From: DASRPD01 sp035646535
Lineage (GTDB): Bacteria; Actinomycetota; Acidimicrobiia; IMCC26256; JANYLB01
Length of the DNA: 30,935 nucleotides
Assembly: GCA_035646535.1 (NCBI GenBank)
Contig: DASRPD010000110.1
Span: forward strand, 1 to 30,935
Reading direction: 5' to 3'
The translations under genes were made by a program, and so were the position numbers. The notes beneath the pieces were generated by a model. That model saw only the letters and a list, made by a program, of their open reading frames with translations. It was not told the origin of the DNA and did no database searches. This document shows, one piece after another, positions 15,430 through 23,485 of this stretch. Within the stretch, counting starts at the first letter, position 1; the number at the start of each line of letters is the position of its first letter.

Positions 15430-15965
15430 CCCGACGTCGCCTGGGTAGCAAGCCAGATGCGCAATCCCGTCAGGCCGACGATCGTGGCCGTCCCACCGAC
15501 GATGGCGAACATGGCGAGCGGGCTGGACGTGTCGGTTCCGGCCATGACGAAGTGGACGGTGGCCAATGCGAACGCACCGAAGCTCGCGAGGTGGATTCGA
15601 CGCCACACCCGCGCGGGCAGCCGGCGGCGCCACCGCGAGCTGACCTCGACCGCGACGAGGAGCCACATGGCCACCACTCCACCCGCGACGGCAGCCGGCT
15701 TCCAACCACTCGCGAACGGGATCACCGCGTCCACGACGTCGAAGGTCACGAAGCTGTCCATGAGCAGCGAGGCAACATGGACGCCCAGGAACATGAGCGC
15801 GAGCGCGCCCAGCGTCCGGTGCACATCGAGAACCCAGGTCCGCTTCGGCTGTCTTCCGTGGACGCGGGTCGACAACGCGAGCCCGGCCACCATGGACGCC
15901 ACGAGCAGCACGTAGGCGACGAGACCGCTCGCGCGGGTCATGTACCAGGTCAGTGAGCTGAGCAT
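15270..15965 (-). CDS. ferric-reductase-like heme membrane protein
   Basis: 231 residues, about six hydrophobic helices, with candidate heme ligands H49, H63, H125 and H138, as in ferric reductase/YedZ-like membrane cytochromes. The start has an excellent AGGAGG and overlaps the ApbE stop by 16 nt, so it is the last gene of a three-gene operon. The final 53 residues (from about 179) are Arg/Ser/Pro-rich, follow the last helix and are encoded entirely antisense to the 3' end of the kinase gene. Probably part of an extracytoplasmic flavin/iron reduction module; the exact substrate is unknown. Confidence 0.75.
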   Translation of the reverse strand: MLSSLTWYMTRASGLVAYVLLVASMVAGLALSTRVHGRQPKRTWVLDVHRTLGALALMFLGVHVASLLMDSFVTFDVVDAVIPFASGWKPAAVAGGVVAMWLLVAVEVSSRWRRRLPARVWRRIHLASFGAFALATVHFVMAGTDTSSPLAMFAIVGGTATIVGLTGLRIWLATQATSGQAGSGSALGRRTTKRAPGRSPSSKRTDPPCAATTAATIERPSPKPPLARDRD

Positions 15966-16849
15966 CGGAGAACCTCCTCGAGATCGTCGGTCGCGCGGAC
16001 ACGACCGCTCTCATCGGTCACGACGAGACTGACGTCGCCGGCGGCGGCAAACGGCTCGGGCGCGACGAGCGCCCGAGTTGCCTGCACCTCGGCCCACCAC
16101 GCGCTCGGGGCGACGGCAGTGACCGCGACCGTCGGGTTCCGGGTCGGTCGGCCGGTGCGGGGGTCCACGACGTGGTGGCGGTCCTCACAGCACTGCTTCC
16201 ACCGCCGGCGCAGCCGGCTGCTCGTCGCCACGGCACCGTCGTGGAGGGCGAGCCCCCCGAGCGAAGCAGTCGGATCGAACGGGTCCTCGAGGTTGATGGA
16301 CCAGGGCTCGCCTCGGGGCGCGTCGGCACGTACCCGAATGTCTCCGCCGAGGTTCACCATCACACCCGACGCGCCGGCGTCGATCAGTCCGGCGCTCACG
16401 ATGTCTGCCGCGAGTCCCTTACCGAGACCGCCCGGGTCGATCCGGACCCCGTTCGGGAGCCAGACCAGGTTCGACGACTCGTCGACGACTGCGCCCGCGA
16501 GCCCGGGGGACCGGGTGCTGAGCGTGGCGGCGCCGGGCTCGATCTCGGCGAGGTCGCGGTCGTAGCCGTTGGCCACCATCGCGTCGTGCACGGTCGGGTC
16601 GAAGAGTCCTCTCGTCGCCCGCCAGGCGTGAACGCAGTGTTGCACCAGCCGCACGGTGTCGGATGACACCACGACCGGCCGCCTGCCGGCCCGGTTGAGG
16701 GCGCTGATCTCGCTGGCGGGGAGAAATCGGCTCCACCGCGCCTCGAGCTCGCCGACGCGGGCGACCGCCCGATCGACGAGGTCAGCATCACCGCGCACGA
16801 CGACGTGCGCCGAGCTGCCCATGGCGGCGAAGCGCCGTTCAGCTCGCAT
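15950..16849 (-). CDS. apbE: FAD:protein FMN transferase
   Basis: 299 residues. Transfers FMN from FAD onto threonines of target proteins. WSRFLPASEISALNRAG, RIDPGGLGKGLAADIV, VNLGGDIRV and VVDPRTGRPT follow the ApbE order. The usual Asp of the late metal-binding segment is represented by E254 in WWAEVQAT258RAL, a conservative change. Start at 16849 (MRAERRF); the frame is open further but non-conserved. No signal peptide or lipobox is visible, which is unusual for a periplasmic-type ApbE. The start overlaps the end of the upstream small membrane protein by 11 nt. Confidence 0.9.
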   Translation of the reverse strand: MRAERRFAAMGSSAHVVVRGDADLVDRAVARVGELEARWSRFLPASEISALNRAGRRPVVVSSDTVRLVQHCVHAWRATRGLFDPTVHDAMVANGYDRDLAEIEPGAATLSTRSPGLAGAVVDESSNLVWLPNGVRIDPGGLGKGLAADIVSAGLIDAGASGVMVNLGGDIRVRADAPRGEPWSINLEDPFDPTASLGGLALHDGAVATSSRLRRRWKQCCEDRHHVVDPRTGRPTRNPTVAVTAVAPSAWWAEVQATRALVAPEPFAAAGDVSLVVTDESGRVRATDDLEEVLRCSAH

Positions 16850-17150
16850 GGCTCGACGAGTCTGGCGTGCCCGAGCTGGGCGAGAACTGCACGGCACCAC
16901 CCGACGTGGCATCCGACGAGGTGTCGTTCGTCGAGTTGGTCACCACGGCCGAGTCGGACTCGGTCGTGGAATCGGTGGCCGAAGACCCGTCGTCACTCAC
17001 GGTCGTGGTCGCCGTCGCTGCGGACTGGTCATCGCTCAGGCGATCAGCCGCCCAGTACGAGCCGGTCAGGCCCATGGTCGCGATGACGGACCCGAGGACG
17101 AGCCCGGCCCGGGTCCGGGCTGCGGGATGGGAACGCTTCGGTCTGGTCAT
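16839..17150 (-). CDS. small single-pass membrane protein of unknown function
   Basis: 103 residues, starting at ATG 17150 (MTRPKRS). A basic cytoplasmic N-terminus, one hydrophobic helix (about 14-33), then a Ser/Thr/Asp-rich low-complexity tail that would be outside. No FMN-acceptor motif (S/T-G-A-T type) is evident, so it is not an obvious ApbE target. It heads the operon with apbE and the ferric-reductase-like gene. I do not recognise the family. Confidence 0.65.
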   Translation of the reverse strand: MTRPKRSHPAARTRAGLVLGSVIATMGLTGSYWAADRLSDDQSAATATTTVSDDGSSATDSTTESDSAVVTNSTNDTSSDATSGGAVQFSPSSGTPDSSSHAS

Positions 17151-17250
17151 GACCCCACGATGGGCGTCCCACCTGGCAATTTGCTGAGAGCCGCCTGCGA
17201 ACCGCCGAACAAGCGCGGATTCGAGCGGAGGCCCCGGCCGGCAGGGCGCG

Positions 17251-17289
17251 CGTGAAACCCCCGGCACACGACGCGCCGGGGGTTTCACG
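17251..17289 (-). terminator. strong hairpin downstream of the GQQ-repeat gene
   Basis: CGTGAAACCCCCGGC (17251-17265) and its perfect 15-bp complement (17275-17289) enclose a 9-nt loop. It begins 17 nt past the stop of the minus-strand gene ending at 17307 and precedes the next operon. There is no U-run, as is common for actinobacterial terminators. Confidence 0.8.
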
Positions 17290-17306
17290 GGTGGGCCTGA
17301 GGGGGG

Positions 17307-17870
17307 TCAGGCCGCTGGTGCAGACGAGCTCCCCGCGCCGGATGCGGGACCCTGCTGGGTCGCATCTGGCGCCGACGAATCACCGGTCGGGGGACCCTGG
17401 CGGCCGGAGTCCGTACCCGGTCCTGCCTGGCCCGCGCTCTGGGTCGTCGCTAGATCGACGAGCTCTTCGACGTGCTCGGCGAAGTCGCTCGTGAGGGCAT
17501 CGATCAGCTCGGCGCGACTGACGTCGTGGTCCTCGGCCACCTCGGCGAGCGTGGCCCCGGAGGACAGCTCCTCGCGCAACGTGTCCTCGTCGATGCCGAT
17601 CACGTCGGCGGCAGCCGCCATGATCGGCGATCCCCCACCCTGCTGGCCTTGCTGACCTTGCTGGCCTTGCTGACCTTGCTGGCCTTGCTGGCCCTGCTGG
17701 CCCTGCGGCCCGGCCTGAGCGTCGTCGGACAGTGTCGGGTCGGTCTGTTCTGCAACCGTCGTGGCCGATGAGCTGTCGCTCCCGGAGTCGAGGGCGTAGG
17801 CGCCCGCGGCGCCGCCGACCGCGAGCCCGGCAACAACGGCCCCGATCGCAAAGGTCTTCTTGACGTCCAT
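17307..17870 (-). CDS. secreted protein with collagen-like GQQ repeats
   Basis: 187 residues. The ATG at 17870 has AGGAGGAG about 6 nt upstream. An N-terminal KK plus hydrophobic segment (about residues 5-26, VVAGLAVGGAAGAYAL) is a signal peptide or anchor. Next come a Ser/Asp/Thr-rich spacer, seven GQQ triplets (about 55-76) and then a helical module, IDEDTLREELSSGATLAEVAEDHDVSRAELIDAL. That module resembles the D-(E/D)-L-R-x-x-L-x-x-G-x-(T/S)-L-A-x-(I/V)-A repeats of small secreted DUF2680-like proteins. The tail is Gly/Pro/Ser-rich. Function unknown. Followed by a strong terminator; map lies upstream on the same strand, separated by 113 nt. Confidence 0.8.
   Translation of the reverse strand: MDVKKTFAIGAVVAGLAVGGAAGAYALDSGSDSSSATTVAEQTDPTLSDDAQAGPQGQQGQQGQQGQQGQQGQQGQQGGGSPIMAAAADVIGIDEDTLREELSSGATLAEVAEDHDVSRAELIDALTSDFAEHVEELVDLATTQSAGQAGPGTDSGRQGPPTGDSSAPDATQQGPASGAGSSSAPAA
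17639..17706 (-). repeat. 9-bp tandem repeats encoding GQQ
   Basis: Seven to eight copies of a 9-bp unit (GGCCTTGCT-like on the plus strand), alternating between GGCC and GACC versions so that an 18-bp higher-order unit is visible. They encode Gly-Gln-Gln triplets. The length is likely to vary between strains by slippage in steps of one triplet set without a frameshift. Confidence 0.92.
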
Positions 17871-17983
17871 GATCGTCTCCTCCTGGGTTGTGATCTGACA
17901 GGTTGAGGATCGAGGACTGAGCTTGGGGTGACCTGGAACGCCTCTGGGAGTCACCTGTGAATCCGGCACGCGCCGCGCCCGAC

Positions 17984-18739
17984 TCAGGCCACGGTCAGGA
18001 CCTGGGGACCATCGGCGGTGATCGCGATGGTGTGCTCGAAGTGGGCGGAGCGGCTCCCGTCGGCGGTGACAACGGTCCACCGGTCGCTCAACGTCGCCGT
18101 ATCGGGTCCGCCCGCGTTCACCATCGGCTCGATCGCGACGACCAGCCCGTTGCGGAGCTCGAGCCGTGCGTTCGGGCCGCCCGCGTAGTTCGGAATCTGT
18201 GGTTCCTCGTGCATGGCCGTGCCGATCCCGTGACCGACGTACTCGCGCACGACGCTGAAACCGCCGTCGATCGCGACCTTCTCGACCGCCGTGCCGACCT
18301 CGCCGAGGCGGTTCCCCTCGACGAGCTGCTCGATGGCGGCGTCGAGCGAGTGCCTCGTCGTCTCGAGGAGGCGCTTCGAGGCGTCGTCGATCTCGCCGAT
18401 CGGAACCGTGACCGCCGCGTCGGCGTGCCAGCCCTCGATGATCGCCCCGCAGTCGATCGACAAGATGTCGCCTTCGACCAGGACCGTGCCGTCGGGGATC
18501 CCGTGCACGACGACCTCGTTGGGTGAGGCGCAGATGACACCCGGAAACGGCGGCGAGCCGTAGCCCAGGAAGTTCGAGGTGGCGTGGCGACGTTCCAACA
18601 CCTGGCGTGCCGCGCGATCGACCTCGAGCGTGGTGACTCCCGGACGAGCCACCCGCGTGCACTCGGCGTGCATCTCGGCGACGACTCGGCCGGCGCGTCG
18701 CATGAGCGCGATCTCCTCACGCGACTTCCGAGCGATCAT
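17984..18739 (-). CDS. map: methionine aminopeptidase, type I
   Basis: 251 residues. Removes the initiator Met from nascent proteins. The dinuclear metal ligands are D96, D107, H170, E204 and E235, with the substrate-side H79, all in place in SID96CG, WHAD107AA, VGH170GIG, AIE204PM and FE235HT. The ATG at 18739 gives the typical MIARKSREEIALMRRAG start; the frame runs on upstream only as a shadow of adk. It begins 13 nt after the adk stop. The usual next gene, infA, is displaced 4.7 kb away. Confidence 0.97.
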   Translation of the reverse strand: MIARKSREEIALMRRAGRVVAEMHAECTRVARPGVTTLEVDRAARQVLERRHATSNFLGYGSPPFPGVICASPNEVVVHGIPDGTVLVEGDILSIDCGAIIEGWHADAAVTVPIGEIDDASKRLLETTRHSLDAAIEQLVEGNRLGEVGTAVEKVAIDGGFSVVREYVGHGIGTAMHEEPQIPNYAGGPNARLELRNGLVVAIEPMVNAGGPDTATLSDRWTVVTADGSRSAHFEHTIAITADGPQVLTVA

Positions 18740-18752
18740 GCGGGCGTTCGCC

Positions 18753-19442
18753 TCAGGTGAGGTCGCGCGGGATGCCGCCCGTGATCGCAACCACGAGTCG
18801 GGCGTAGACCTCGTCACCCGTGCCGACACCCTTGACGACGAGGAGACGCCGCGCACGTCGGTAGTACTGGATGATCGGCAGCATCTCGCGCTCGTAGAGC
18901 TCGAGCCGGCGTTCAATAGCCGCTTCGGTGTCATCCTCGCGTTGGGAGACCTTGCCGCCGCACGTGTCGCACGTCCAGTTCACCTTCGGCGGATGATCGA
19001 CGTGGTACGGCGCGCCGCAGTCCTCACAGACCCGGCGTCCCGCGAGGCGCACGAGCGCGATCTCGGTCGGCACGTCGAGCGCGATGACTACATCCAGCGG
19101 CACTGCGTCGAGGATTCGGTCCAGCTCCACGGCCTGGTATTCGGTACGGGGGAAGCCGTCGAGCACGAAGCCGTGATCGAAGGCACCACTCGCGCACTGC
19201 TCGTCGACCACACCCACCACGGTCTCGTCCGGCACGAGATCGCCGGTGTTCATGTAGCCCTCGGCCTCGAGTCCGAACTTGGTCCCCTGCTTGGCCGCGG
19301 CGCGCAAAAGATCACCGGTCGCGACGTGCGGAACCGAGTACCGCTCGGCCAGCCGCGTCGCCTGGGTGCCCTTGCCCGCACCCTGCTTCCCGAGCAGAAC
19401 GAGCCGCGGCCCATCACGGGCGCCAGACGCGTCGGCCGTCAT
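18753..19442 (-). CDS. adk: adenylate kinase with zinc-type LID
   Basis: 229 residues. Interconverts ATP + AMP and 2 ADP. The P-loop is GKQGAGKGTQ (18-27), the AMP site includes TGDLLR and DGFPRT (95-100), and the LID carries C139-x2-C142 and C158-x2-C161, a structural zinc site. The Gln in the P-loop replaces the more common Pro/Ala. The first about 11 residues are a short extension. It starts at the base immediately after the secY stop, with no gap. Confidence 0.96.
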   Translation of the reverse strand: MTADASGARDGPRLVLLGKQGAGKGTQATRLAERYSVPHVATGDLLRAAAKQGTKFGLEAEGYMNTGDLVPDETVVGVVDEQCASGAFDHGFVLDGFPRTEYQAVELDRILDAVPLDVVIALDVPTEIALVRLAGRRVCEDCGAPYHVDHPPKVNWTCDTCGGKVSQREDDTEAAIERRLELYEREMLPIIQYYRRARRLLVVKGVGTGDEVYARLVVAITGGIPRDLT

Positions 19443-20744
19443 CTAGGCGAGGAATCCCTCGTAGTTGCGCATCATGAGCTGGCTGTCGATCTGCTTCATG
19501 GTCTCGAGCGCCACGCCGACGGTGATCAGCAGCGCGGTGCCACCGAACGGGAACTGGCTGATGTCCATGAGCGCGAACGCGAGGAGCGGCGTCACCGCGA
19601 TCACCGCGAGGAAGATGGCACCGGGCAGCGTGATGCGATTCAGCACCTTGGCGAGGTATCGCTCGGTGGGAGGCCCCGGGCGGATCCCGGGGATGAACCC
19701 ACCTTGCTTGCGGATGATGTCGGCCTGCTGCGCGGGGTTGAACGCGATGGCGGTATAGAAGTACGCGAAGAAGATGATCAGCACGGTCTCCGCACCGATG
19801 TAGAACCACCCGCGGCTGTTCACGAGGTTGTCATTGACGAAATCTTGGAAGACCGTCCACGGGGTCGCGCTCGCGATCAGGGCGGGGAACGAGAGGATCG
19901 ACGACGCGAAGATCACGGGGATCACACCCGACTGGTTGACCTTCAGCGGGATGTAGGTGCTCTGGCCGCCGTACATTCGGCGGCCCACGACCCGTTTCGC
20001 GAACTGCACCGGGATACGGCGTTGCCCGGACTCGACGAAGACGATCCCGACGATCATCGCGATGCCGATCAGGAGGATGATCCCGAACTGGAGCTTCGAG
20101 CCCTCCGTGTAGACCGCCGAACCCTGGCCGGGCAGGGTCGACACGACCGACGCGAAGATGATGATCGACATCCCGTTGCCGACGCCGCGCTGGGTGACGA
20201 GCTCACCCAGCCACATCACCATCGCCGTACCTGCGGTCCACACGAGGATGATGAGCATCGCCCGCGGCGCGTTGAAGGTCGGGATGAGGTCGTGGCCCTG
20301 GAATCCGCCCAGACCCAGCAGACCGCTATTTCCCTGCTTCAGCGCGAAGACAAACCCCGTCGACTGGATGAGTGCGAGCCCGACGGTCAAGTACCGGGTC
20401 CACTGCGTGATCTTCTTCTGGCCGGCTTGGCCCTCGTTCTGCCACTCCTCGAGCTTCGGGATGACGACCCCGAGGAGCTGCATGATGATCGACGACGTGA
20501 TGTACGGCATGATCCCGAGGAAGAACACCGACACGGCGGTGATCGCACCACCCGAGAACAGGTTCAGCAGGCCGACCACGCCGTTGCTGTTGGCCGAGTC
20601 CTGCAGATTCTGGATCTGGTCGAAGTCCACGTACGGGACCGGGACGTGAGTACCCAGCCGGTAGACCGCAATGATGGCAATCGTGAACAGGATCTTGTTC
20701 CGCAGGTCGGGCACCCGGAACATATTCCGCAGCCGGGAAAGCAT
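19443..20744 (-). CDS. secY: preprotein translocase subunit SecY
   Basis: 433 residues, ten hydrophobic helices. The central channel of the Sec translocon. RVPDLRNKILFTIAIIAVYRLG, the plug-region helix, SSIIMQLLG and the cytoplasmic loops QRRIPVQFAKRVVGRRMYGG and GFIPGIRPGPPTERYL are all SecY hallmarks. It follows rplO by 62 nt, which is the largest gap between rpsE and map. Confidence 0.98.
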   Translation of the reverse strand: MLSRLRNMFRVPDLRNKILFTIAIIAVYRLGTHVPVPYVDFDQIQNLQDSANSNGVVGLLNLFSGGAITAVSVFFLGIMPYITSSIIMQLLGVVIPKLEEWQNEGQAGQKKITQWTRYLTVGLALIQSTGFVFALKQGNSGLLGLGGFQGHDLIPTFNAPRAMLIILVWTAGTAMVMWLGELVTQRGVGNGMSIIIFASVVSTLPGQGSAVYTEGSKLQFGIILLIGIAMIVGIVFVESGQRRIPVQFAKRVVGRRMYGGQSTYIPLKVNQSGVIPVIFASSILSFPALIASATPWTVFQDFVNDNLVNSRGWFYIGAETVLIIFFAYFYTAIAFNPAQQADIIRKQGGFIPGIRPGPPTERYLAKVLNRITLPGAIFLAVIAVTPLLAFALMDISQFPFGGTALLITVGVALETMKQIDSQLMMRNYEGFLA

Positions 20745-20806
20745 GGGGCGCGTGCCTCCTGTCGAGATCGGACAGACGGGGTGCGGTCAACTCAGGGCGC
20801 GTGAGC

Positions 20807-21301
20807 CTACCGGTTGCTGAGCGCGCTCCCCCGGGCGGGAGGACGTCGTCCCCCAAAGGGCGGGGGCAATCTCTCGGCCTGGCCACCGGCCGCCTCGATG
20901 GCCTGCACCGCCGATGCCGAGAACGCGTGGACTCGAACGGTGAGCGATTTCGTGAGCTCGCCGCGGCCCAGCACCTTCACGAAGCCGTGCTTATGGACGA
21001 GTCCCCGGTTCCGCAGCGCCGCGAGATCCACCTCGGTCCCGGCGTCGAACCCTTCGAGCGCGTCGAGGTTGACTGCCTGGTACTCGATCCTGAACGGGTT
21101 CCTGAATCCCTTGGCCTTGGGCGTGCGGCGGTGCAGCGGTGTCTGGCCGCCTTCGAAACCGGGCTTGACCTTGCTGCGGGCGCGCTGGCCCTTCGTTCCT
21201 CGACCGGCGGTCTTGCCGCGCCGGCCGGCGGTGCCACGGGCGACTCGCCTGGCCTTCGTCTTGGAGCCGGGTGCCGGCTTCAAATCGTGGACGTGCACCA
21301 T
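20807..21301 (-). CDS. rplO: 50S ribosomal protein L15
   Basis: 164 residues. The Gly/Arg/Lys-rich N-terminal arm GRRGKTAGRGTKGQRARS and FEGGQTPLHRRTPKAKGF are characteristic. The C-terminus carries about 20 extra Pro/Arg-rich residues beyond the domain. The start overlaps the rpmD stop by 1 nt (TAATG). Confidence 0.97.
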   Translation of the reverse strand: MVHVHDLKPAPGSKTKARRVARGTAGRRGKTAGRGTKGQRARSKVKPGFEGGQTPLHRRTPKAKGFRNPFRIEYQAVNLDALEGFDAGTEVDLAALRNRGLVHKHGFVKVLGRGELTKSLTVRVHAFSASAVQAIEAAGGQAERLPPPFGGRRPPARGSALSNR

Positions 21302-21486
21302 TACCCCTTCTCCTCCACCCGAACCAGGTGGGGAACCTTGGCGAGCATGCCGCGGATCTCGGGTCGGTCGGCCTGCTCAACGGTCTGGTTGATCTTGCGA
21401 AGACCCAGCGCGCGCAACGTCCCCCGCTGTTTCGGCTTCGCGCCGATGCCCGAGCGGACGAGCGTGATCTTGAGCGTCGTGGCCAT
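21301..21486 (-). CDS. rpmD: 50S ribosomal protein L30
   Basis: 61 residues: MATTLKITLVRSGIG, then RGTLRALGLRKINQTVEQ. The ATG at 21486 overlaps the rpsE stop by 1 nt (TGATG). A GTG one codon earlier (21489) is possible. Confidence 0.96.
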   Translation of the reverse strand: MATTLKITLVRSGIGAKPKQRGTLRALGLRKINQTVEQADRPEIRGMLAKVPHLVRVEEKG

Positions 21487-22034
21487 CACGCGACCTCGGT
21501 CGTCTCGGGCTTCTTGCCCTGGCGGTCGCGGTAGGCGCGCAGCATTCCCGCGGCCGCGACCTCTTCCTCCGGCAGGCCTCGGAGCTTCGCGACCTCGTCG
21601 GGCCGGCGGAGCGATCGCAACCCCTGAATCGTGGCGCGCGACACATTGATCGCGTTCGACGATCCGAGCGACTTGGCCAGCACATCGCCGATCCCCGCGG
21701 CCTCGAGGATGGCACGAGCCGCGCCCCCGGCGATGACCCCCGTACCCGGCGCCGCCGGCTTCAGGAGCACCCGAGCAGCGTCGTGCTCACCGATGATCCG
21801 GTGCGTGATGGTGGAACCGGCGAGGGCCACCGAGAACTGGCTCTTCCGGGCTTCTTCCATGCCCTTTTGGATCGCGGCCGGGACCTCTTTGGCCTTCCCG
21901 TAGCCGAGCCCGACGTTCCCGGCACCGTCGCCGACGACGACAAGCGCGGTGAACGAGAAGCGACGGCCACCCTTGACCACCTTGGAGACCCGGTTGATGG
22001 TGATCACGCGTTCTTCGAACTGGCCCTCAGCCAT
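21486..22034 (-). CDS. rpsE: 30S ribosomal protein S5
   Basis: 182 residues; decoding-fidelity protein. FEERVITINRVSKVVKGGRRFSF and GLGYGKAKEVPAAIQKG with the SSNAINVSRATIQGL block identify it. Preceded by an unusual 120-nt gap after rplR. Confidence 0.98.
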   Translation of the reverse strand: MAEGQFEERVITINRVSKVVKGGRRFSFTALVVVGDGAGNVGLGYGKAKEVPAAIQKGMEEARKSQFSVALAGSTITHRIIGEHDAARVLLKPAAPGTGVIAGGAARAILEAAGIGDVLAKSLGSSNAINVSRATIQGLRSLRRPDEVAKLRGLPEEEVAAAGMLRAYRDRQGKKPETTEVA

Positions 22035-22154
22035 CAGTCTGTTCTCCGCTCATCGTGAGAAGGGGCGTCGTTGTGAGAAGGGACGCCTCGGTGGCCGGCC
22101 GTTGGGCACGGCGGTCTGGTCGACATCGTCGCACTCGTCCCGTCATGATGCGCC
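22035..22154 (-). promoter_or_regulatory. 120-nt rplR-rpsE spacer with repeat and hairpin
   Basis: Neighbouring spc-operon genes overlap or are separated by about 15 nt or less, so this gap stands out. It holds an imperfect direct repeat, GTGAGAAGGGGCGTCG (22055-22070) and GTGAGAAGGGACGCC (22073-22087). GGCGTC (22064-22069) and GACGCC (22082-22087) can pair as a 6-bp stem. Function unknown; an internal promoter or translational control element is possible. Confidence 0.35.
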
Positions 22155-22511
22155 TCACAGCTCGAGGCCGGCTTCGCGCGCACCGTCGGCGACTCCGGCG
22201 ACGCGACCGTGATAACGGAAACCACCACGGTCGAAGACGACGGTGGTGATGCCGGCGTCCTTCGCCCGTTCACCGACGAGCTTGCCGATCGTCTTCGCCG
22301 CGCCAACCGTGCCCGTCTTGGCCGCGCGCTGATCGGTCTCCATGGTGGACGCCGCCGCGAGCGTTCGGCCCGTAGTGTCGTCGATGACCTGCGCGTAGAT
22401 GTTCTTGTGAGACCGAAAGACCGACAGGCGCGGCTTCGTCGCCGTACCCCGCACCTTCTTCCGTACGCGGCGGTGACGCCGGAGCCGCGCGACCTGTCTG
22501 CTTGTGCTCAT
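22155..22511 (-). CDS. rplR: 50S ribosomal protein L18
   Basis: 118 residues; binds 5S rRNA. RPRLSVFRS-type core seen as KPRLSVFRSHKNIYAQVIDD, ending VVFDRGGFRYHGRVAGVADGAREAGLEL. Starts 11 nt after rplF. Confidence 0.97.
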   Translation of the reverse strand: MSTSRQVARLRRHRRVRKKVRGTATKPRLSVFRSHKNIYAQVIDDTTGRTLAAASTMETDQRAAKTGTVGAAKTIGKLVGERAKDAGITTVVFDRGGFRYHGRVAGVADGAREAGLEL

Positions 22512-22522
22512 GGTGCTCCTCG

Positions 22523-23062
22523 CTACTTCGCCGACTTGCCGGACTTGCGCAGGACGCGCTCATCGGCGTAGCGGATGCCCTTGCCCTTGTACGGCTCGGG
22601 CTTGCGGACCTTCCGGATGTTCGCGGCGACCTGGCCGACCTGTTGCTTGTCGGCACCCCGGATGATGATGCGGTTCTGCGACGGCAGCTCGAACGTGATG
22701 CCGGCGGGTGCTTCGAACGGGACGGTGTGGGAGAAGCCAACCTGCAGCTCCAGCTTGTTCGCACCCTGTGCGATGGCGCGGTAGCCGACGCCGACGATCT
22801 CGAGCTCGCGTGAGAAGCCCTCGGAGACCCCGAGGACCATGTTGTTCACGAGCGACCGCGTGAGCCCGTGCAGCGCCCGGCTGCGGCGTTCGTCGTCTGG
22901 GCGGGTGACGACGACGACGTCACCCTCCTTGGCCACCGTGATGGTCTCCGGGGCAACGAGCTCGAGCTCACCCTTCGGGCCTTTCACCGCGACGCGCTGA
23001 TCCGAGATCGTCACCTCGACGCCCGAGGGGAGTGTGATGGGCTGCTTGCCGATACGGGACAT
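22523..23062 (-). CDS. rplF: 50S ribosomal protein L6
   Basis: 179 residues: two homologous halves of the L6 fold. MSRIGKQPITLPSGVEV at the start and KPEPYKGKGIRYADERV near the end are signatures. It lies 5 nt after the rpsH stop. Confidence 0.98.
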   Translation of the reverse strand: MSRIGKQPITLPSGVEVTISDQRVAVKGPKGELELVAPETITVAKEGDVVVVTRPDDERRSRALHGLTRSLVNNMVLGVSEGFSRELEIVGVGYRAIAQGANKLELQVGFSHTVPFEAPAGITFELPSQNRIIIRGADKQQVGQVAANIRKVRKPEPYKGKGIRYADERVLRKSGKSAK

Positions 23063-23067
23063 GACTC

Positions 23068-23472
23068 CTACCAGACGTGACAGAGGATCTCGCCGCCCAC
23101 GTTGCGCCGGCGCGCCTCGCGGTCGGTCATGAGTCCATCATTGGTCGACACCACGGCGATGCCCATGCCGAGGAGCACCCTGGGGACGACCTTCGACTTG
23201 GAGTACACCCGCAACCCGGGTTTGGAGACCCGCTTGATCCCGGAGATCGTCCGTTTCCGGTCGGGGGTGTACTTGAGCTCTATCGTCAGCTTCCGGCCTG
23301 GACGGGTCGGATCGTCCTCGGCCGAGAAGCCTTGGATGTAGCCCTCCTGGCGCAGGATGCCGGCGAGCGCTTCCTTCACCTTCGACGACGGCATGACCAC
23401 CGTGTCATGGAACGCGACATTCGCGTTCCGTAGGCGGGTGAGCATGTCGGCAATCGGGTCGGTCATCGTCAC
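23068..23472 (-). CDS. rpsH: 30S ribosomal protein S8
   Basis: 134 residues; 16S rRNA central-domain binder and translational regulator of the spc operon in enterobacteria. DPIADMLTRLRNAN and the ending GEILCHVW are invariant. The GTG at 23472 has GAGGAGGG at good spacing; the ATG at 23466 is the alternative and would have a longer spacer. Confidence 0.97.
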   Translation of the reverse strand: MTMTDPIADMLTRLRNANVAFHDTVVMPSSKVKEALAGILRQEGYIQGFSAEDDPTRPGRKLTIELKYTPDRKRTISGIKRVSKPGLRVYSKSKVVPRVLLGMGIAVVSTNDGLMTDREARRRNVGGEILCHVW

Positions 23473-23485
23473 GGTTGCGCCCTCC

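Noticed and set aside
17639..17706. Regular short repeats resembling a small CRISPR array
   Set aside because: The unit is 9 bp with no spacers and is in-frame coding for GQQ triplets inside a secreted protein.
13295..17983. Integrative element or IS insertion between infA and map
   Set aside because: No transposase, integrase, terminal inverted repeats, tRNA target or duplicated flanks were found; only the displacement of conserved genes is visible.
18579..20804. 741-residue plus-strand frame across map, adk and secY
   Set aside because: Very long, but its Asp/His/Arg-rich translation is the mirror of secY and adk codons; a known artefact in high-GC genes.
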